Below are positions 1 to 12,257 of a stretch of 64,000 nt of DNA, in pieces (positions within the stretch are counted from its first letter, which is position 1; each line of letters starts with the position of its first letter). The DNA lies in NCBI GenBank assembly GCA_013397435.1, contig VZRG01000034.1:1228315-1292314 (forward strand), read 5' to 3'. The notes under the pieces were generated by a model. It searched no databases. It was not told the origin of the DNA and saw only the letters and a list, made by a program, of their open reading frames with translations. Source of the stretch: Erythrocercus mccallii (Eukaryota > Chordata > Aves > Passeriformes > Dicruridae). Both the position numbers and the translations under genes were made by a program.

Positions 1-3000
1 ATCAGAAGGAATTGATGCCATGCAAGTCAAGAGAAAACTTTCTTATGCTATGTATTTTTCTTAACTATGGGATCTCATGTGGTTTTAATTACTTGATGTT
101 AGTGTTCCCATTTTATTTTGGTATTTCTTTGTCCACTTTTCACCAAGAATAGGAAATATGCAAAGGCAAGATTTTAAACTCAAATCACAATTCAAAACTT
201 TAGGTGTTTGTCCGAAACTCACCTGAGCTGTCTGCATGTGTCTCAATGTTAGTTTGGGCAATATTGTTAAATGAACTTTTTGAATATAAGATTTTTAATA
301 ATTGATTTAAGATGAAGTTATTGTTATTTGTCAATTGTTAAAGGGTTCTAAAATTAGGATCAGCTCTCATGAAGGAACAATACACAAGATGGGATACATC
401 CCCCTCAACACCACTAAGCTTTGGTATTTTGTGAGAAACAGAAGCCTGTAACCTACTTGGCTTAACATAGAGATGGAGTTGGTTGAACACCTGAAAGGCC
501 ATAACTCTGGGTTGAATGGGGATGACAACAAGACACGTACATCCTGGTGTGAACACCATTGCATCCTCTCTTTCCTATGACTATATCCAAGTCTTGAATA
601 CGTATTTCAAGGAACTGTGACCTAAATTCAGATGATTGATCACAGTAGCAGTAAAGTAAACTTTCAGTATATCTTCACATTGACATTGAACCTGGTATCA
701 AACTTTAACCTGCAGCGCTTTGCTTTCCTATAAAATAAAAATATTCCATCTTAAATCACTGCCTTTTCAGAAATCTAAACAAAACCATAAAGGCCAAATC
801 TTTTCCCCCTTTCCACTGATTTCCATATAATTCCAAGTTTCTTATCTCTCTGATTTCTCATGTACTCCGCCTTACCTTTCCTGATCTCCCACAAAACCCT
901 GGCAGAATACCAGCAGATCCGATAGCTTCTTCTGGGCTGGCTGCCATTACCATATTTATGTCCTTCAGGGTTTCTGTGGGACTGATGACTCACAATACAT
1001 CATTGGGCTGCTGTGGCCAAACAAGGTTTGTGTGCTGCAGCTTCCCCCAGCATTTTGCCAGAAGTGCTGAGACCTGTCAAGGGGATGAAGAAGGATGAGT
1101 AAATGTTGATGAGGGATGGAGGAACAGTGTTGAAACAGAGTAGATGTTGGGTAGGAGGAGAGGTCTAAAAACAGTGGCAGGGGAAGAGTTAGTAGGTGTT
1201 TCAGAAATATATGAAACTGAAGGGGAAATAGAAGTATTCTGGCTAAGGATAAGTTGTAAGGAATAGACTATTGAGGGAAATGAAAATTGAGAATTAAACA
1301 GAATAGATTAAAAAGTTAAGTTTGTATGGGGAGAATGATGATGCTCCACCCAGCATAGGATGATGATGAAGAAGAAGCTTCATTAGAATTTAGCAAAATA
1401 GGTATTTTTTTGTCTATGCCTTTGGCTGAAGTGAACTGTACTTTCCAGCCTTTGTGAAATAGCCTGTCCCTCGCTATGGTCCATTGCTGAATGGGTATTA
1501 ACCAATGTATGATGAGGATTATGTCTACATCGCAGGATAGGATCCCTTGGGTGAGCCTTGCAGTGGTGCTCTAACTGTGTGTTGGGAGAACAATAGGATG
1601 TGCTGCCTGCCCCTTTACCTGACTGACAGCAGAAGACCTGGCTTCATGAACTGATCTGTGACTTTAGAGACATCAGTTTGAACAACAGGGCAATCGGTGT
1701 CACAAACACACTGGAGAGTGTGTCTGCTTTGATACACACCACCGTATTCCACTGATGCCATGCTCTCATGGTATGTGTAGGAATGGCAGAATAGGATTTG
1801 CACACAATATGCCTACAGAAATGCCATTCTGAAATTAGTGATAAATGATGTCAAGCTCTATGCATGACATTTGCTCCCGATTTCTTACAAGAAACACCAT
1901 TAACTTAAATTTTAGGTTGTTAAACTTCATTTAGCATCATCATACACTGTAAAACTGCAAGGCTGCTAGTACAGTCACTCAGCTCACTATTCCAGTCTCC
2001 CATCTCAGTCTCACCTCTTAAGTCTTTATCCTAATGAGCAGTCTCTTTGAAGAACGGTTGTGAGAGATGCATGACAACCTGAAATACCTGTAAATAAAAA
2101 TTTTGGAAGATGAGGCAGAGAGGTCTCTCCTTTTCATATTACATCCTCATTGCCTCACTGAGACCATGATCAGTGTAATCTCTCTCTTCCTCAAAGCCTG
2201 CTTTCCCCCTGAAGACTTTCCCAGTGACTCAATTTGATTGTTTTGAATCAAGGACATTAATTTGAATTTGAATGCTAGCATTTCCAAAGTGTCAAAGGCT
2301 TAAAATTGTGCCATAGCACTTATATTTACAACTGAGACCTGGGAAGAGTGAACGAGGTAAAAGCAGTAAACATACAGAAATTAGTCAAGTTTTCAACAAA
2401 GGAGATTTATTTTAAAATATTTCCTCTGTACAAGTTGATAAAAATGAAGCTTAAGTATTGAATATTAAAACCAACAATTATTGCTTTTGATTTTTTTACC
2501 ATCAGATGTGCTCCCTAAAACTATATAGAGAATCCTGAGCCACCAAATGGAAGTGTGACTGAGGATCATACACGAACCACCTGCCCTCTACCTGGCAAAA
2601 GGAATAGTAGCAGCAAGGACACATCTCATGGATATATCCTTCCATGAACATGACTACAAACACTGGTCATGTACTCATCCTGACATCCCCATCCCACTGC
2701 TCTTTTTATTACTTCACTAAAAACCCCTAAGTGAGCTCAGCTATGTCTGGCAAACACTTCGGTCCTGGCCCATAATACAAGGAAGTTCAGAAAATCGAAA
2801 CTCTGTTCATCAAAATGTGAAATGGTTTACACGTTTGGTTTTTTCAATGGCATATTTCAGTGTAGACCTAACTCCAGGTGTGTGAACACCTCCTTTGTTT
2901 TGATCTCTACGCAATGCATATTGCTAACTAGGGTTTGATTATAACGTATGTATATACATGAAATACAAAGGTTGTATGAAGACTTAGAAAATTTTCAGTG

Positions 3001-5087
3001 CTCATGTTGTTAATGTAAAGCAGCCCTGTAATTGTCCTCATTATGTTCATAATTCTTTAGCTAAATATCCCTTCTCACACACTTTCATTCATTCTTCTCC
3101 CCAAATCTTAAGATTACCAGTTTAAAAATGCAAAAAACTAGAATATTGTGACTTAGAATCTTAATGCCTGAATTCAGTCCAGAATTTCATATCATATAAT
3201 GGATGAATTGTATTTAAAATAATGGGCATTGTTGTGCTACCCTTTCTAGCTAAGATATGCAGGTCCTGTGATAATTGTACTTGCTTTTTTGCAAATACTA
3301 TTTTTTGCAAATGAACACAAATGTCTTGCTGGTTAATTTAAAGCCTTTTATCTTCCCTCTAAAATTTCTATCTTTATTGGATTCACATCTGTAGTTTTAT
3401 TTAATGTGAACCAGATGTTGAAATCAAGGTAATATTTACTAGGATACTTGCACTGAAGAAGGCATGCTACAGAATGTTGTGCCAGTTCCCTGGATGTCGA
3501 ACAAAAATAAAGGGTTCTGAAGGTTCTTTCTGTTCATCTAATTAGAAACTTCCTGATCAATAACTTTCAAACTTCATACTCCACACTCAAAGATATAGGG
3601 GCAAAGGTACTATAATTCCACAATCCATGAAGTTGTACTTCATGCACAAAACATTGTGTTTTTGTTGAAACTGTGGGGTTTTAGTACACTACATCACTAT
3701 AAAATGCACCATGGCATGGCTGCATAGTACATGCAATAGGATGATGCTGAGAAGACAACAGACAGTAGAGAGCAGAATGCACTCTTAGAATCAGAAATCA
3801 AAGCTAGCTATGAGAGTTGAAGCTGGGAGACGCAGCTACTGCCATTGAGCAGCTGGTTGGTGGTGTCCTGTCTCCATGAGAGAGTAGCTCCTGATATGGG
3901 CCAAGTTTCAAGTCAGAGGGAGCTCAGATCTGCTGCTTCTCCAGGGATGTCAGCATCTTTCCATGCTCTCTGCAATATGTGCATGCCAGACTTGTTTAAA
4001 ATGCATCTGGTGTGTTTTAAATACTGAATTAGATACATGTTCATTTTTTGGTCATTGTTTGGCTATAGGTCACTGAGTAGCATACCTGGAAGATAAGAGA
4101 TGTTGGAAGAACAGAATCTGTGAGATAGAGGAGATAAAGATGTATTCAGTATATATCTTCCTTAGACTCTGTTTTTCTGTGCAAACTCATTATTCACCTA
4201 AAGGAGAGGCACAGCCAGTCTTTCGCCCTCATGAGCTGGAACATTTTGCTCTTGCAGCATAATCAGATTTTCCAAGCAAAACTCCTAGTTATTTCACTCA
4301 CATCTATGCAGCCGTACAAGGCCTTGGCAAAATTCAAGCACTGCAGAGCATGGTAACATTTCAAATTATAAAACTTAAAATGATAACATGTACTTAAATT
4401 TTAAAGGTCAAATTAAAAACATTATGTTGTGTCTACAAAATATGCATACAGGTTACTGATTGCATTTTTCATATATTGAGTGTACAGTCTAAAGCACTGG
4501 AAAGAGTACCTGAAACAGTGATATCCAGAATCTCAATGCATCATATCCTACATGCTTTCATTTCCTAGCAAGTTTTGGCTTGTGTTTTGCAAGCACAAAG
4601 GTCTAAAATCAAATTAAGATCAAAATGCTTATGATCAAATCTTTACGAAAAATGGAGTATGAACTAAAAGCATGAAATAAAAGACTCAAACAAAATCTGT
4701 GTAGTAAGTAATATTTTTCAATATACATTTCTTTATGCAACTGGTTGAGACTTTGTGTTAAAATAACTGAATAAATAAAACAGAGTGGCATTGCATGTTT
4801 TGTAGTAAGGCATAGCAGTTGTTTCAAAACAACACGGTGAATGCAGTCCAGGATTTGGTGGGACCTTGTTTCAGTTACATGGTAAAGACATAGTTACAAG
4901 TTCCAGACGGCTCTTAAATAAATCCCACCTTGGTACCAGGCACAGAACTTCTCCATGCATCATTCCCTTTCATACCAGTTCTCCTGTCCATCCCTAACTT
5001 CTGCTTAGTATGTATAACTCTGCTGTGCAAGATCCAAATGCAAATCCTTAAGTCATAGTTTGCTGAGGTGTAACTCCATTTCTGCCA

Positions 5088-5260
5088 TTGACTTCCTCAG
5101 TCATTCACCCCTCCCTTACCTTCCACACCTGTAAAATAGGGAGAGACCCCTATATGCAGGAGGTTGCACAGTTAGTTGCACAATTTTGTGCAACTAATCA
5201 CTACAGTGTCTCTATGAATGTTTATAAAGTGCTTTGAAGATGAAAATTGCCAAAGAACCT
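5088..5260 (+). repeat. Ancient MIR/L3-type SINE tail remnant
   Basis: The stretch reads as a degraded copy of the old amniote SINE/LINE 3' region. A 'cttcctcagt' segment is followed by 'cacctgtaaaatagggaga', resembling the family's cctcagttt...catctgtaaaatggggata block. Further on comes 'tttataaagtgctttgaaga', resembling the tttgtaaagcgctttgaga end. The order and spacing of the two blocks support the call; an insertion of about 40 bases seems to separate them. Family assignment is from memory of the consensus and is approximate. Confidence 0.45.
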
Positions 5261-8200
5261 AGAGATTATATTATAAGTTAATGAATAAATTTCAACATGT
5301 ATTTGATTGCCAGGTAATTCAGAAGGGAATCACCAACCCTACCCTCTCTTCGAAAAAGAAAAGTTGACAGTCAGCTAGTTGCTAATTAGCACTCAACTGA
5401 AATGCCTCCAAAGCTGAGTGCTCCCAGTTGAGTCCTTTAAAAAGTAATCTTTCAACTAATTGAAATATGCTGAAAGTTGAGCAGTGGGTGAGGTGAGTAA
5501 CAGGTAAGTCAGTATGGTGGAGTTGGTTATGTAGAAGGAATACTAAGCTTTTCCAGGTAGGAAAAGCCAGCAAAAATGAACATCTCAGGTGAATTACTAG
5601 CCAAAACAAGAATCTCTTTTTCATGTTCACGTATCTGTTCTAAGACCCAGGTTAGGGAGGAAGGGTTCTTAAAGAGTGTGTTGAAGCCCAGTGTTGTTTA
5701 TTTCTTACTATATTGAGAGGTAGTTACAATGATTCTTGCTTTGCACTGAGACTAAAGAAATTTCAAATAAAATATCACATAACACATTGAAGATGAGTGA
5801 CTGTGCCACCTGCATTTAATTGATATTTAGCTTGTCTGTAAGGGAAACCAGTATATCAGAAAGGGGCTCAGATGCTTCAGGCCCTTTCCTCTCTCCTGAC
5901 CTGATTTTTTGCTGGAGGGTCAGTCTGCCAGACCATAGTCTGCTCTTGTAGCCTCCCCCACCACTTCTTTGGGGATTTTTTTTTCTGGCTGTCTGCCAAT
6001 GCTATAAACCGCAGCACTGTCTTCTCTGCTGCTGAAGGCTGTTTTCTTCCTCAGCCGCTGGGAGATGGCTGCAAAAGGCAAATTACAGGAATTTCATCCC
6101 TTTCTTTCCCCTGTTTGACTGCTCTAGATTCACCATCCTCAGCATCACTTCTTCATACTTTCTTCAGGGAAAACACACCCAGCAAAATTTACTGAGCACT
6201 TTGGGTGGAAAAATCTTAGTTGCTTCAAACAGTCCTTCCCAGCACCAGTCTCCAGTGATAATCCACCCCAAACTTCAGCAGCATGTAGCCCCATGCAGCG
6301 GGTGGGGGAGGGGAAATCCAATATGTATTGTGAGAAGCTACCAAGGTAGGGATGATTTATAGAAAAGGAATTCTGCTCCAAAAGGGACTATGGGCAGGTA
6401 TGTGCAATGTGAAGGAAAATGGGGAGATGGAACAAAACAAGACATAAGTGCTGCTGAAGCTGCTGGATTCTAGAAAGCAGCCTTCATGGCGTACTCAGAG
6501 ATTCAACAAAACCGAGGTATATTAAATCTCTTTGCTGTTTTACTAGTCTGAAAGATGCTGTCAATTGACAGATACTCCGTGGTTTCCAAAAGCTGGTGGA
6601 GCCCAGAGAAGCTGCCCTGGAGGTCAAGGGCTGAATACATCACACTTGAGACCTCATCATCTCCTCCCAGCACTATTTCCCCCTAACAGTAGTCCCCCTC
6701 ACATGGTCACAAAGTACTTTGTATTTACAGCGCCCAGGTGTGATGGATGTGTAGGTGGAGGCTGCCCAAGTCCATTGTCCACTCAGGTGCTGCACTGACA
6801 GTGGTGAGGAGCGAAATGAAGCCACTTAGACTTAAAGCAAGAGTCACCAGTGAGCCAAGCAGTTGGACTGCAGCTGGGAGCTCCTACAGACCAGTATCCC
6901 TCTGCAATGGCACAAAGGGAGGACACTTAAAACACACAGTAAGTGTGGTAAACTGGCTTACCACAGCTTAATGAGAGATGGCAGGCAGTTTGCTATATCT
7001 TGGTCGGTTTAGGTGGCCAATCAATGTAACATCAAGGGAAGATTTTCGCCACTGCAAGTTTGTTCCATGTTTACCTTCCCTGCTCTGTCTCCTTCAGGTA
7101 CTGCACAGATGCTGGATGAGTAAAGCAGACAGACTGCTCAGTGAGCCATGGGCAGGTTCCTCAAAGACTGCTTTCAGCTAAGCATTCATAAAGTTCCCAG
7201 ACAAAATTAAATATCCATTTTGATTGAAGACAAAGACATTGTGTACACTGAAGAACTCAAAAATATTCAAAATCCCTTCTGTGTTATCATCAATTTAGAA
7301 GTACTTCTAGCATCACTAGTGAGTGCTGGAGCTGTAACTCTAATTTACTAGGATTAAATAGGGGAAGAGAATTCTTAGACTTTTCATATGTATTGAATGA
7401 TAATTATATGTAATTTATGCAAGGTAGGCTTGAGTCTGTAAAAAGCCTGAAGCATTTAAAAGATGTGAACCTTTATTGCCACATTACAAACTCTGAAACA
7501 CAGTCAGTGGTTTTGGTGGGTCCCACTTACGGATTTTTTTAAAAACCCTTCTGATAAAAACTGTCATGTCATTCATTAATGGCAGAAAATTATCACAACA
7601 AAAATAAAAAGTAATCTAAATGGAAAAGTGTCTGGAAATGTACATTGAGCTCAGTCAATATTTTTAACAATGGATTGAACAGATTTATTTGGTTTCCTGT
7701 CCACAAATTTTCTGTGAAAGGGCACTGTTTTCTGGAATATATTTTTATTTCAATGTACTAATATTTAATGTAAACAAATTACAGCTTCTAGTTTTGCTAT
7801 AAATTGCAAGCATCTGGTACACTATAGCTGTAGACATGAATGGAAGTAACCTGAAGCCTGGCAAAATCTTTGTTTGAGCTCTGCAGTTGAGTATATGTTA
7901 CAGATGGTTGGATATTGTTGGTGGTTCTTCATTGTGCATCTCAGCTTTTGATAAGCATATTTCATTTAGTCACTCTTGAGCATCCACAGGAAAACAGCTT
8001 TGTTTTTTTTACCTAAGGCCACCCCATCAGAAGTCTTCAGTGCTATTTGGCTTTTGTATAACAAAGGATAGTTTGAAAACGTAGTGTTGTTAGTTTTTAA
8101 AAAACAAATCTTGTTTACTTGAGCATCCTCAATATTCAAGTACTGGTAGTTTTTATCTCTTCATATGCTATGTGTCTTTAACTATGATCAGTCTCTACTG

Positions 8201-8327
8201 TCTTTCAACAGCTACAAACCACCTTAAATATATCCTTGTAAACCTGATTTCTGACAGACTGAACAGTCAACACATACTAGGGATAAATACAGCAATTACA
8301 CCTATTTTCAGCTGTATTGCTTTTCTA

Positions 8328-8350
8328 CATTATTATTATTACTATTACTA
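8328..8350 (+). repeat. Short imperfect (TTA)n repeat
   Basis: A run of TTA/TAT units followed by two TAC-substituted units. It is too short to be more than a minor microsatellite. Confidence 0.6.
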
Positions 8351-8379
8351 AGCGGTTATTAAAAATAGCGCAGCCTTCA

Positions 8380-9480
8380 GAGCTGCTCCGACTGTCAGCC
8401 TGGCCAAGCCAGGGCTGTGCCTCGGCCGCACGCGGGGTCTTTGGCAGGGCTGTGTTCCAGGGCTGTCTGTGCCGTGGTGTGGCAGTGGCAGCACAGGAGC
8501 CCTCCCAGTGCAGGCTGTGCCAGGCGCTCCTGCACCGACAGATGAACAAACTGCTGTGGTTCATCTTTTCTGGCTCCCTGCTTTTGTCCTGGAAGTTTCT
8601 GCTGTTGATTTTTGGTCCTTCTACCATAGTGCAACTTGGCTTCTCAGAGGTGCTACAGGTATCACACAGGTGGGTGCAGAGGTAGAGGTCATGCACCCTT
8701 CTGCTCCACCAGACCCATGCTTTCCCCTGAAATGAAGGGAAATTGTCCTCCAGAGCTGTCAGAGTGCGAGTCCTTGACTTGTGTGAGCCCTTCTGTTTCT
8801 GCCCAGGAGAGGGCAATCCAGCACCCAGACAGCAGCTAGATTATCCCAGCCCTCCTTCGAGGTGCCGAGGCGCTATGTCGTGGTTGGTGCCTCGTCAGAG
8901 GGACAAGAAACACGGCTGTGTCTGCTGGTGGGGTCTAATGGCACACTTCCAGCCAGACGGGAATTACAAGCCTGTGTCCTGGTCCCTCTCTGCTCTGGTG
9001 CCTTGTTTCATGTTCACGTGCAGCATCTAGGCAGGGTTAGGGTAAGCCAACACAGTGTGCAGGTCTGGGGACTTGGGAGCCAAGGACGTGTCCCAGTACT
9101 TCCTTTCTGGCCTCCAGGTGCTGGTGTAAGTCTCACCACTTTGAGGTGCAGCAGGATTTGCATGTGCAGACACCCACGTAAAGACAACTCTGCACACAGT
9201 TTCCTCATTTGTTGGGAGCCATGCATATGCACAGGCACAAGAATAGACTCATTTTCAGATTTGGGAAGACTAGTGTCTTCCTCTTGTTTTCCTCCACCCC
9301 TTTTTTCCCTCTGCTCACATTAAACTTGTTTTCCAGATTAATGAATTTACTGACTGCCCTAAATCTTGGGTCAGATATTTGCTTTTGACCCCTGGACCAC
9401 TTTGGGTAGCAGCTTGATGCCAATGGTGCAGGGGGTTTGGAGCAGCCCAGGCAACGGGGCTGGCTGCATGCCTCTTAACC
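8380..9480. other. GC-richer block with overlapping open frames
   Basis: This stretch is clearly richer in G and C than its flanks, with some CpG sites (for example near 8421-8440 and 8860-8900). Because stop codons are scarce, several frames stay open on both strands for 80-160 codons. None starts with a convincing ATG plus a recognisable domain, and the frames mask each other, as expected from composition alone. It might be a decayed CpG island, an upstream noncoding exon or regulatory DNA. I cannot choose between these. Confidence 0.35.
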
Positions 9481-10844
9481 CATGCCCCCAGAGAACACAC
9501 AAAATTTAAAAGGCAGCAGATCCAAGTGGGAATCGAGATGACAGTGTCAGGATCCCTGTAACTTTATGTTCCTTTGATTCTGCCTTCTGTTTTACTGTTC
9601 TGCGCATCACACTAGTCTAGATGATAACAGGCAACTGGAGGAGCTGCCGGAGCCTGTAATTAGCAGGCTCCTACCCTGGGACTTGGTTCTTGCTGGTGGG
9701 CTGTAGGTGTAGGATAATTTGCCAGTTAATCAATGGGAATTATTAAAATATCACTGCATATTTTTGCTTTGTGCTAGACCCATACACAGAAGCTCTTATA
9801 AGGAGGTTGAAGGGAGTATCTGGGGTTCCTACTTAAGAAAGCAAATCCTACTGCTCCTTCCTCTCCTCTCACCTCAGCCAAAATAACAATACTAATATAA
9901 TCGCCTAGTTTAACTTCAGTGAAACAGTGAATTTTAGCTTAATCAAAAAGTCCTTAAAGCAGAAATAGCTTACAAGCTATGCAAAATTCCACCATTTTAA
10001 TTACAGAAATCTGTGTGTCCTTTCTTGGGCAAATATGTTGTATTTTGGATTTGCTTTGCAAAGAAGGTAAAATCCGTAACTTGGTAGATTTCTGGTTGGG
10101 TTTTTTGACATATTTAAACACATGTTGTACTTTGGTTTTAAATACTGTGTTTATTAGTGCTGTAACTCTATTTTTTCTGGTCCTTTTGGTTTTAGGTTTT
10201 AAGGTAGCCTTGTTGGGATGTTTTAGAGTACAAGATAGATGCAGAGAAGTTTTCTCGTAGGTGTGTAGCCATGTTTCAGGCTTTTCATAGGGTCAGCAAA
10301 CCCTGGCAGAACACTGTCACAGTCACTGCAGCACTACTGAGCCAAACGTTGCACATGCTATTTATTGAACTCACCACCTCCAGTAATGGTACTGGAGTGG
10401 CAGTGTAGTATTGCTACATAGCTAGGGTGCTCTTAAAGAGAGAAGCGACATTCCTCATGTATTATCTGTTGTCTCTGTGTTTAGTGACAGAAGCTGTGGG
10501 AAGTCTATAAAAACAGCTCAATACGTCACTTCTTATGGAAACTGTTATTCCATAACATTCAGAAATAGTTTTGCTAAACAACTGCCGGTAGGGGAAAGAT
10601 AAATTATGATTCCGATCAGTGGTCAGTAGAACACCAAGTATGAAATTTCATATTTTATCCTGAAAAGAGAGGTCAGACTTTCCAGAATTAGCCAAATGCC
10701 AGTGAAACACAGAATTTTTCAAATATGTCTTAAAATATTCCTACATTCAGACAGATTTGAATTAAATTCTCGACAGTGGGTAAAGCCACATCATGCTCAA
10801 GTATTTTTTGGGATTATTACAAAAATTTAGAAAAAGCAACGGCG

Positions 10845-10890
10845 CGTGCCTTGATTTCCCTATCTGTGAAATGGGCGATCCCACAGCGTT
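10845..10890 (+). repeat. Short MIR-like SINE scrap
   Basis: The phrase 'ccttgatttccctatctgtgaaatgggcgat' (10849-10879 region) resembles the MIR core-to-tail block ending in catctgtaaaatggggata. No flanking SINE sequence is recognisable, so this may be a chance match. Confidence 0.3.
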
Positions 10891-11838
10891 CATGCAGAGC
10901 ACTCCAACTGAGAACCGTTGTGGCTGCAGCTGATTGTTATTCTCTTAATCATATTAGTTAACTAAATCTGTTCCTAGAGTGGTTCCATTTGCTTGAATGA
11001 ATTTACATGAGAGATTAATTCAGTGCTGCTTATTGTTGTTTTTACATTTATTCAGTACTGTAAATAATACCTGATACTTTACAACTGGGTATGAGGACAC
11101 AGTCTGTGCTTAGAGGACTTTTTCGTACACGTAATTTGAACGCTGCCCTCCTAGACCTTGCACTTTCCCATCGAGCACGAGCCCATTTTGTTTATTCTGT
11201 ATTTTGAGGACTTTTCGCTCACGTGGTGTCCGCTCCCAGCACCTTCCCGCAAGTATGATTCAACAGATAAAGTTCATTCCTCACCTCCAAGGGGTGATCT
11301 CCTCCCCTTGCCCTCCCCTCCTCCCTCGGGACCCCCCTCCCCAATGTTAGATACTCACTGGCAACGCTCTCTAACCGCTACTGGATTTATGCCCAGCAAC
11401 GATCCTAAAAACCGGGAACAGTCTCCCATCTAGCTGCCGACGCCTTTACGCCGGACAGCGGCATCTAAAATGACCCAGCTGTGTACGGCTGACCCCCGCC
11501 GAAGGGCACTGCCAGCGCTTGTCCGGGGGTCCCGCTCTGCCACCCGCCCCTTTGTGCTTTCCCATTTTCCGGGAGGTTTCCGCGGCTAGCATCCGAGTGC
11601 TCTCCATTGTGTGAAGCGTGGCGTGCGAGGTTATTTCTTTGTGCCGGCCGCCCTCCCTGCCGTGCCCCGGGCGCGGCCCCCCCGGCCCGGGCAGCGCGGA
11701 GCGGCCGCCCCGGGCGCGCAGCGGGCGCTGCGGGAGCCGTCGGGCGCGGGGGAAGCGCCGGCTGCCCGCGGCGGGATGGCCGTGGCCTGTGTTTATGTAT
11801 TTTGTAGTAATCACATTTCTGACATTACCCGCGGGGTG

Positions 11839-11870
11839 ATTGGCTCAGGCAGCTTTTAAACCACCTATAT
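11839..11870 (+). promoter_or_regulatory. Probable core promoter: inverted CCAAT plus TATA-like box
   Basis: An inverted CCAAT (attgg, 11839-11843) is followed by an A/T patch ttttaaa at 11854-11860 and ctatat at 11865-11870, inside otherwise very GC-rich sequence. A GC-box-like element follows at 11894. If the ttttaaa acts as a TATA-like element, transcription would start near 11885-11890. This is inference from motif spacing, and CpG-island promoters often have several dispersed start sites. Confidence 0.4.
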
Positions 11871-11957
11871 GCTAACGAGCCCGCCGCGGCTTCGGCGGGG
11901 CCTGCGGGGGGACAGCGAACCCCAATCCGCACCTCTGCCAGGCGGGGAGGGGGGGCG

Positions 11958-11975
11958 ATGGCATTTCTGAACTAG
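11958..11975 (+). CDS. uORF 1, five codons (MAFLN)
   Basis: A minimal upstream ORF in a strong initiation context (G at -3 and G at +4), ending in TAG. It exists in the mRNA only if transcription starts upstream of 11958. If used, its tiny size would favour reinitiation downstream. No protein function is implied. Confidence 0.3.
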   Translation: MAFLN

Positions 11976-11994
11976 TCGGCAGCGCGGACAGGAA

Positions 11995-12042
11995 ATGACC
12001 CCTCCAGAAACTGCTGCTTTAAAACCGAGCGGCGGTGCCTGA
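11995..12042 (+). CDS. uORF 2, fifteen codons
   Basis: An upstream ORF opening with MTPPETAALK and ending in TGA, with G at -3 and A at +4. It lies between uORF 1 and the C-rich tract. Translation is unproven and depends on the true transcription start. Confidence 0.3.
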   Translation: MTPPETAALKPSGGA

Positions 12043-12089
12043 AGCTATCCAGCCTCCCTCTCCGTGTCTGGAGCCTGTGCGCTCCCGCT

Positions 12090-12107
12090 CCCCCCACCCC
12101 CCCGCCC
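12090..12107 (-). other. G-quadruplex-capable tract (minus strand)
   Basis: The + strand has six C, A, seven C, G, three C. The minus strand therefore has GGG, C, seven G, T, six G, enough for four G-triplets with one-base loops. It lies in the presumed leader, on the template strand for LDB2, so the mRNA itself would be C-rich here. Formation is inferred from the pattern only. Confidence 0.45.
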
Positions 12108-12161
12108 GTCTCCGCCGGAGCGGGCTCCCACAGCAGTCCCCAGCCAGTGCGTGCAGCCTGG

Positions 12162-12257
12162 ATGTGTGTGTGTGTGTGCGCGCCGCTACTTTGTACTGTG
12201 AAGAACACACAGCCCATGTGCTCTGTATGGATGTTGATGATACTCTGTGTAGCTTGA
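12162..12257 (+). CDS. uORF 3, thirty-one codons, begins in the (TG)8 run
   Basis: Reads MCVCVCAPLLCTVKN... and ends with TGA at 12255-12257, 19 nt before the LDB2 ATG. The start context is weak (T at -3, T at +4). The initiator ATG abuts a (TG)8 repeat, so its reading frame downstream depends on repeat length. It is in a different frame from LDB2. Confidence 0.3.
   Translation: MCVCVCAPLLCTVKNTQPMCSVWMLMILCVA
12163..12178 (+). repeat. (TG)8 dinucleotide repeat
   Basis: Eight TG units followed by cgcgcc. They form codons 1-6 of uORF 3 in the presumed LDB2 leader. Confidence 0.85.

Larger units (their letters stand above)
1..11359. other. Upstream intergenic DNA, no gene recognised
   Basis: AT-rich DNA upstream of the LDB2 CpG island. 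All open frames are short and overlap one another on both strands, and none has recognisable protein similarity. Within it I see a purine-rich stretch on the + strand around 1081-1390, an ancient SINE-like tail near 5.1 kb, a GC-richer block at 8.4-9.5 kb and a second SINE-like scrap at 10.85 kb. The rest looks like ordinary unique noncoding sequence. In mammals the region 5' of LDB2 is a large gene desert, so an empty flank fits, but distal enhancers could lie here unseen. Confidence 0.7.

Noticed and set aside
8325..8816. 163-codon minus-strand frame
   Set aside because: It begins at a TTG codon, lies in the GC-richer block, and competes with open frames in other phases. No domain is recognised.
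11446..11859. Overlapping open frames on both strands in the CpG island
   Set aside because: GC-rich sequence has few stop codons. The products are Arg/Pro/Ala/Gly-rich, mask each other and match nothing.
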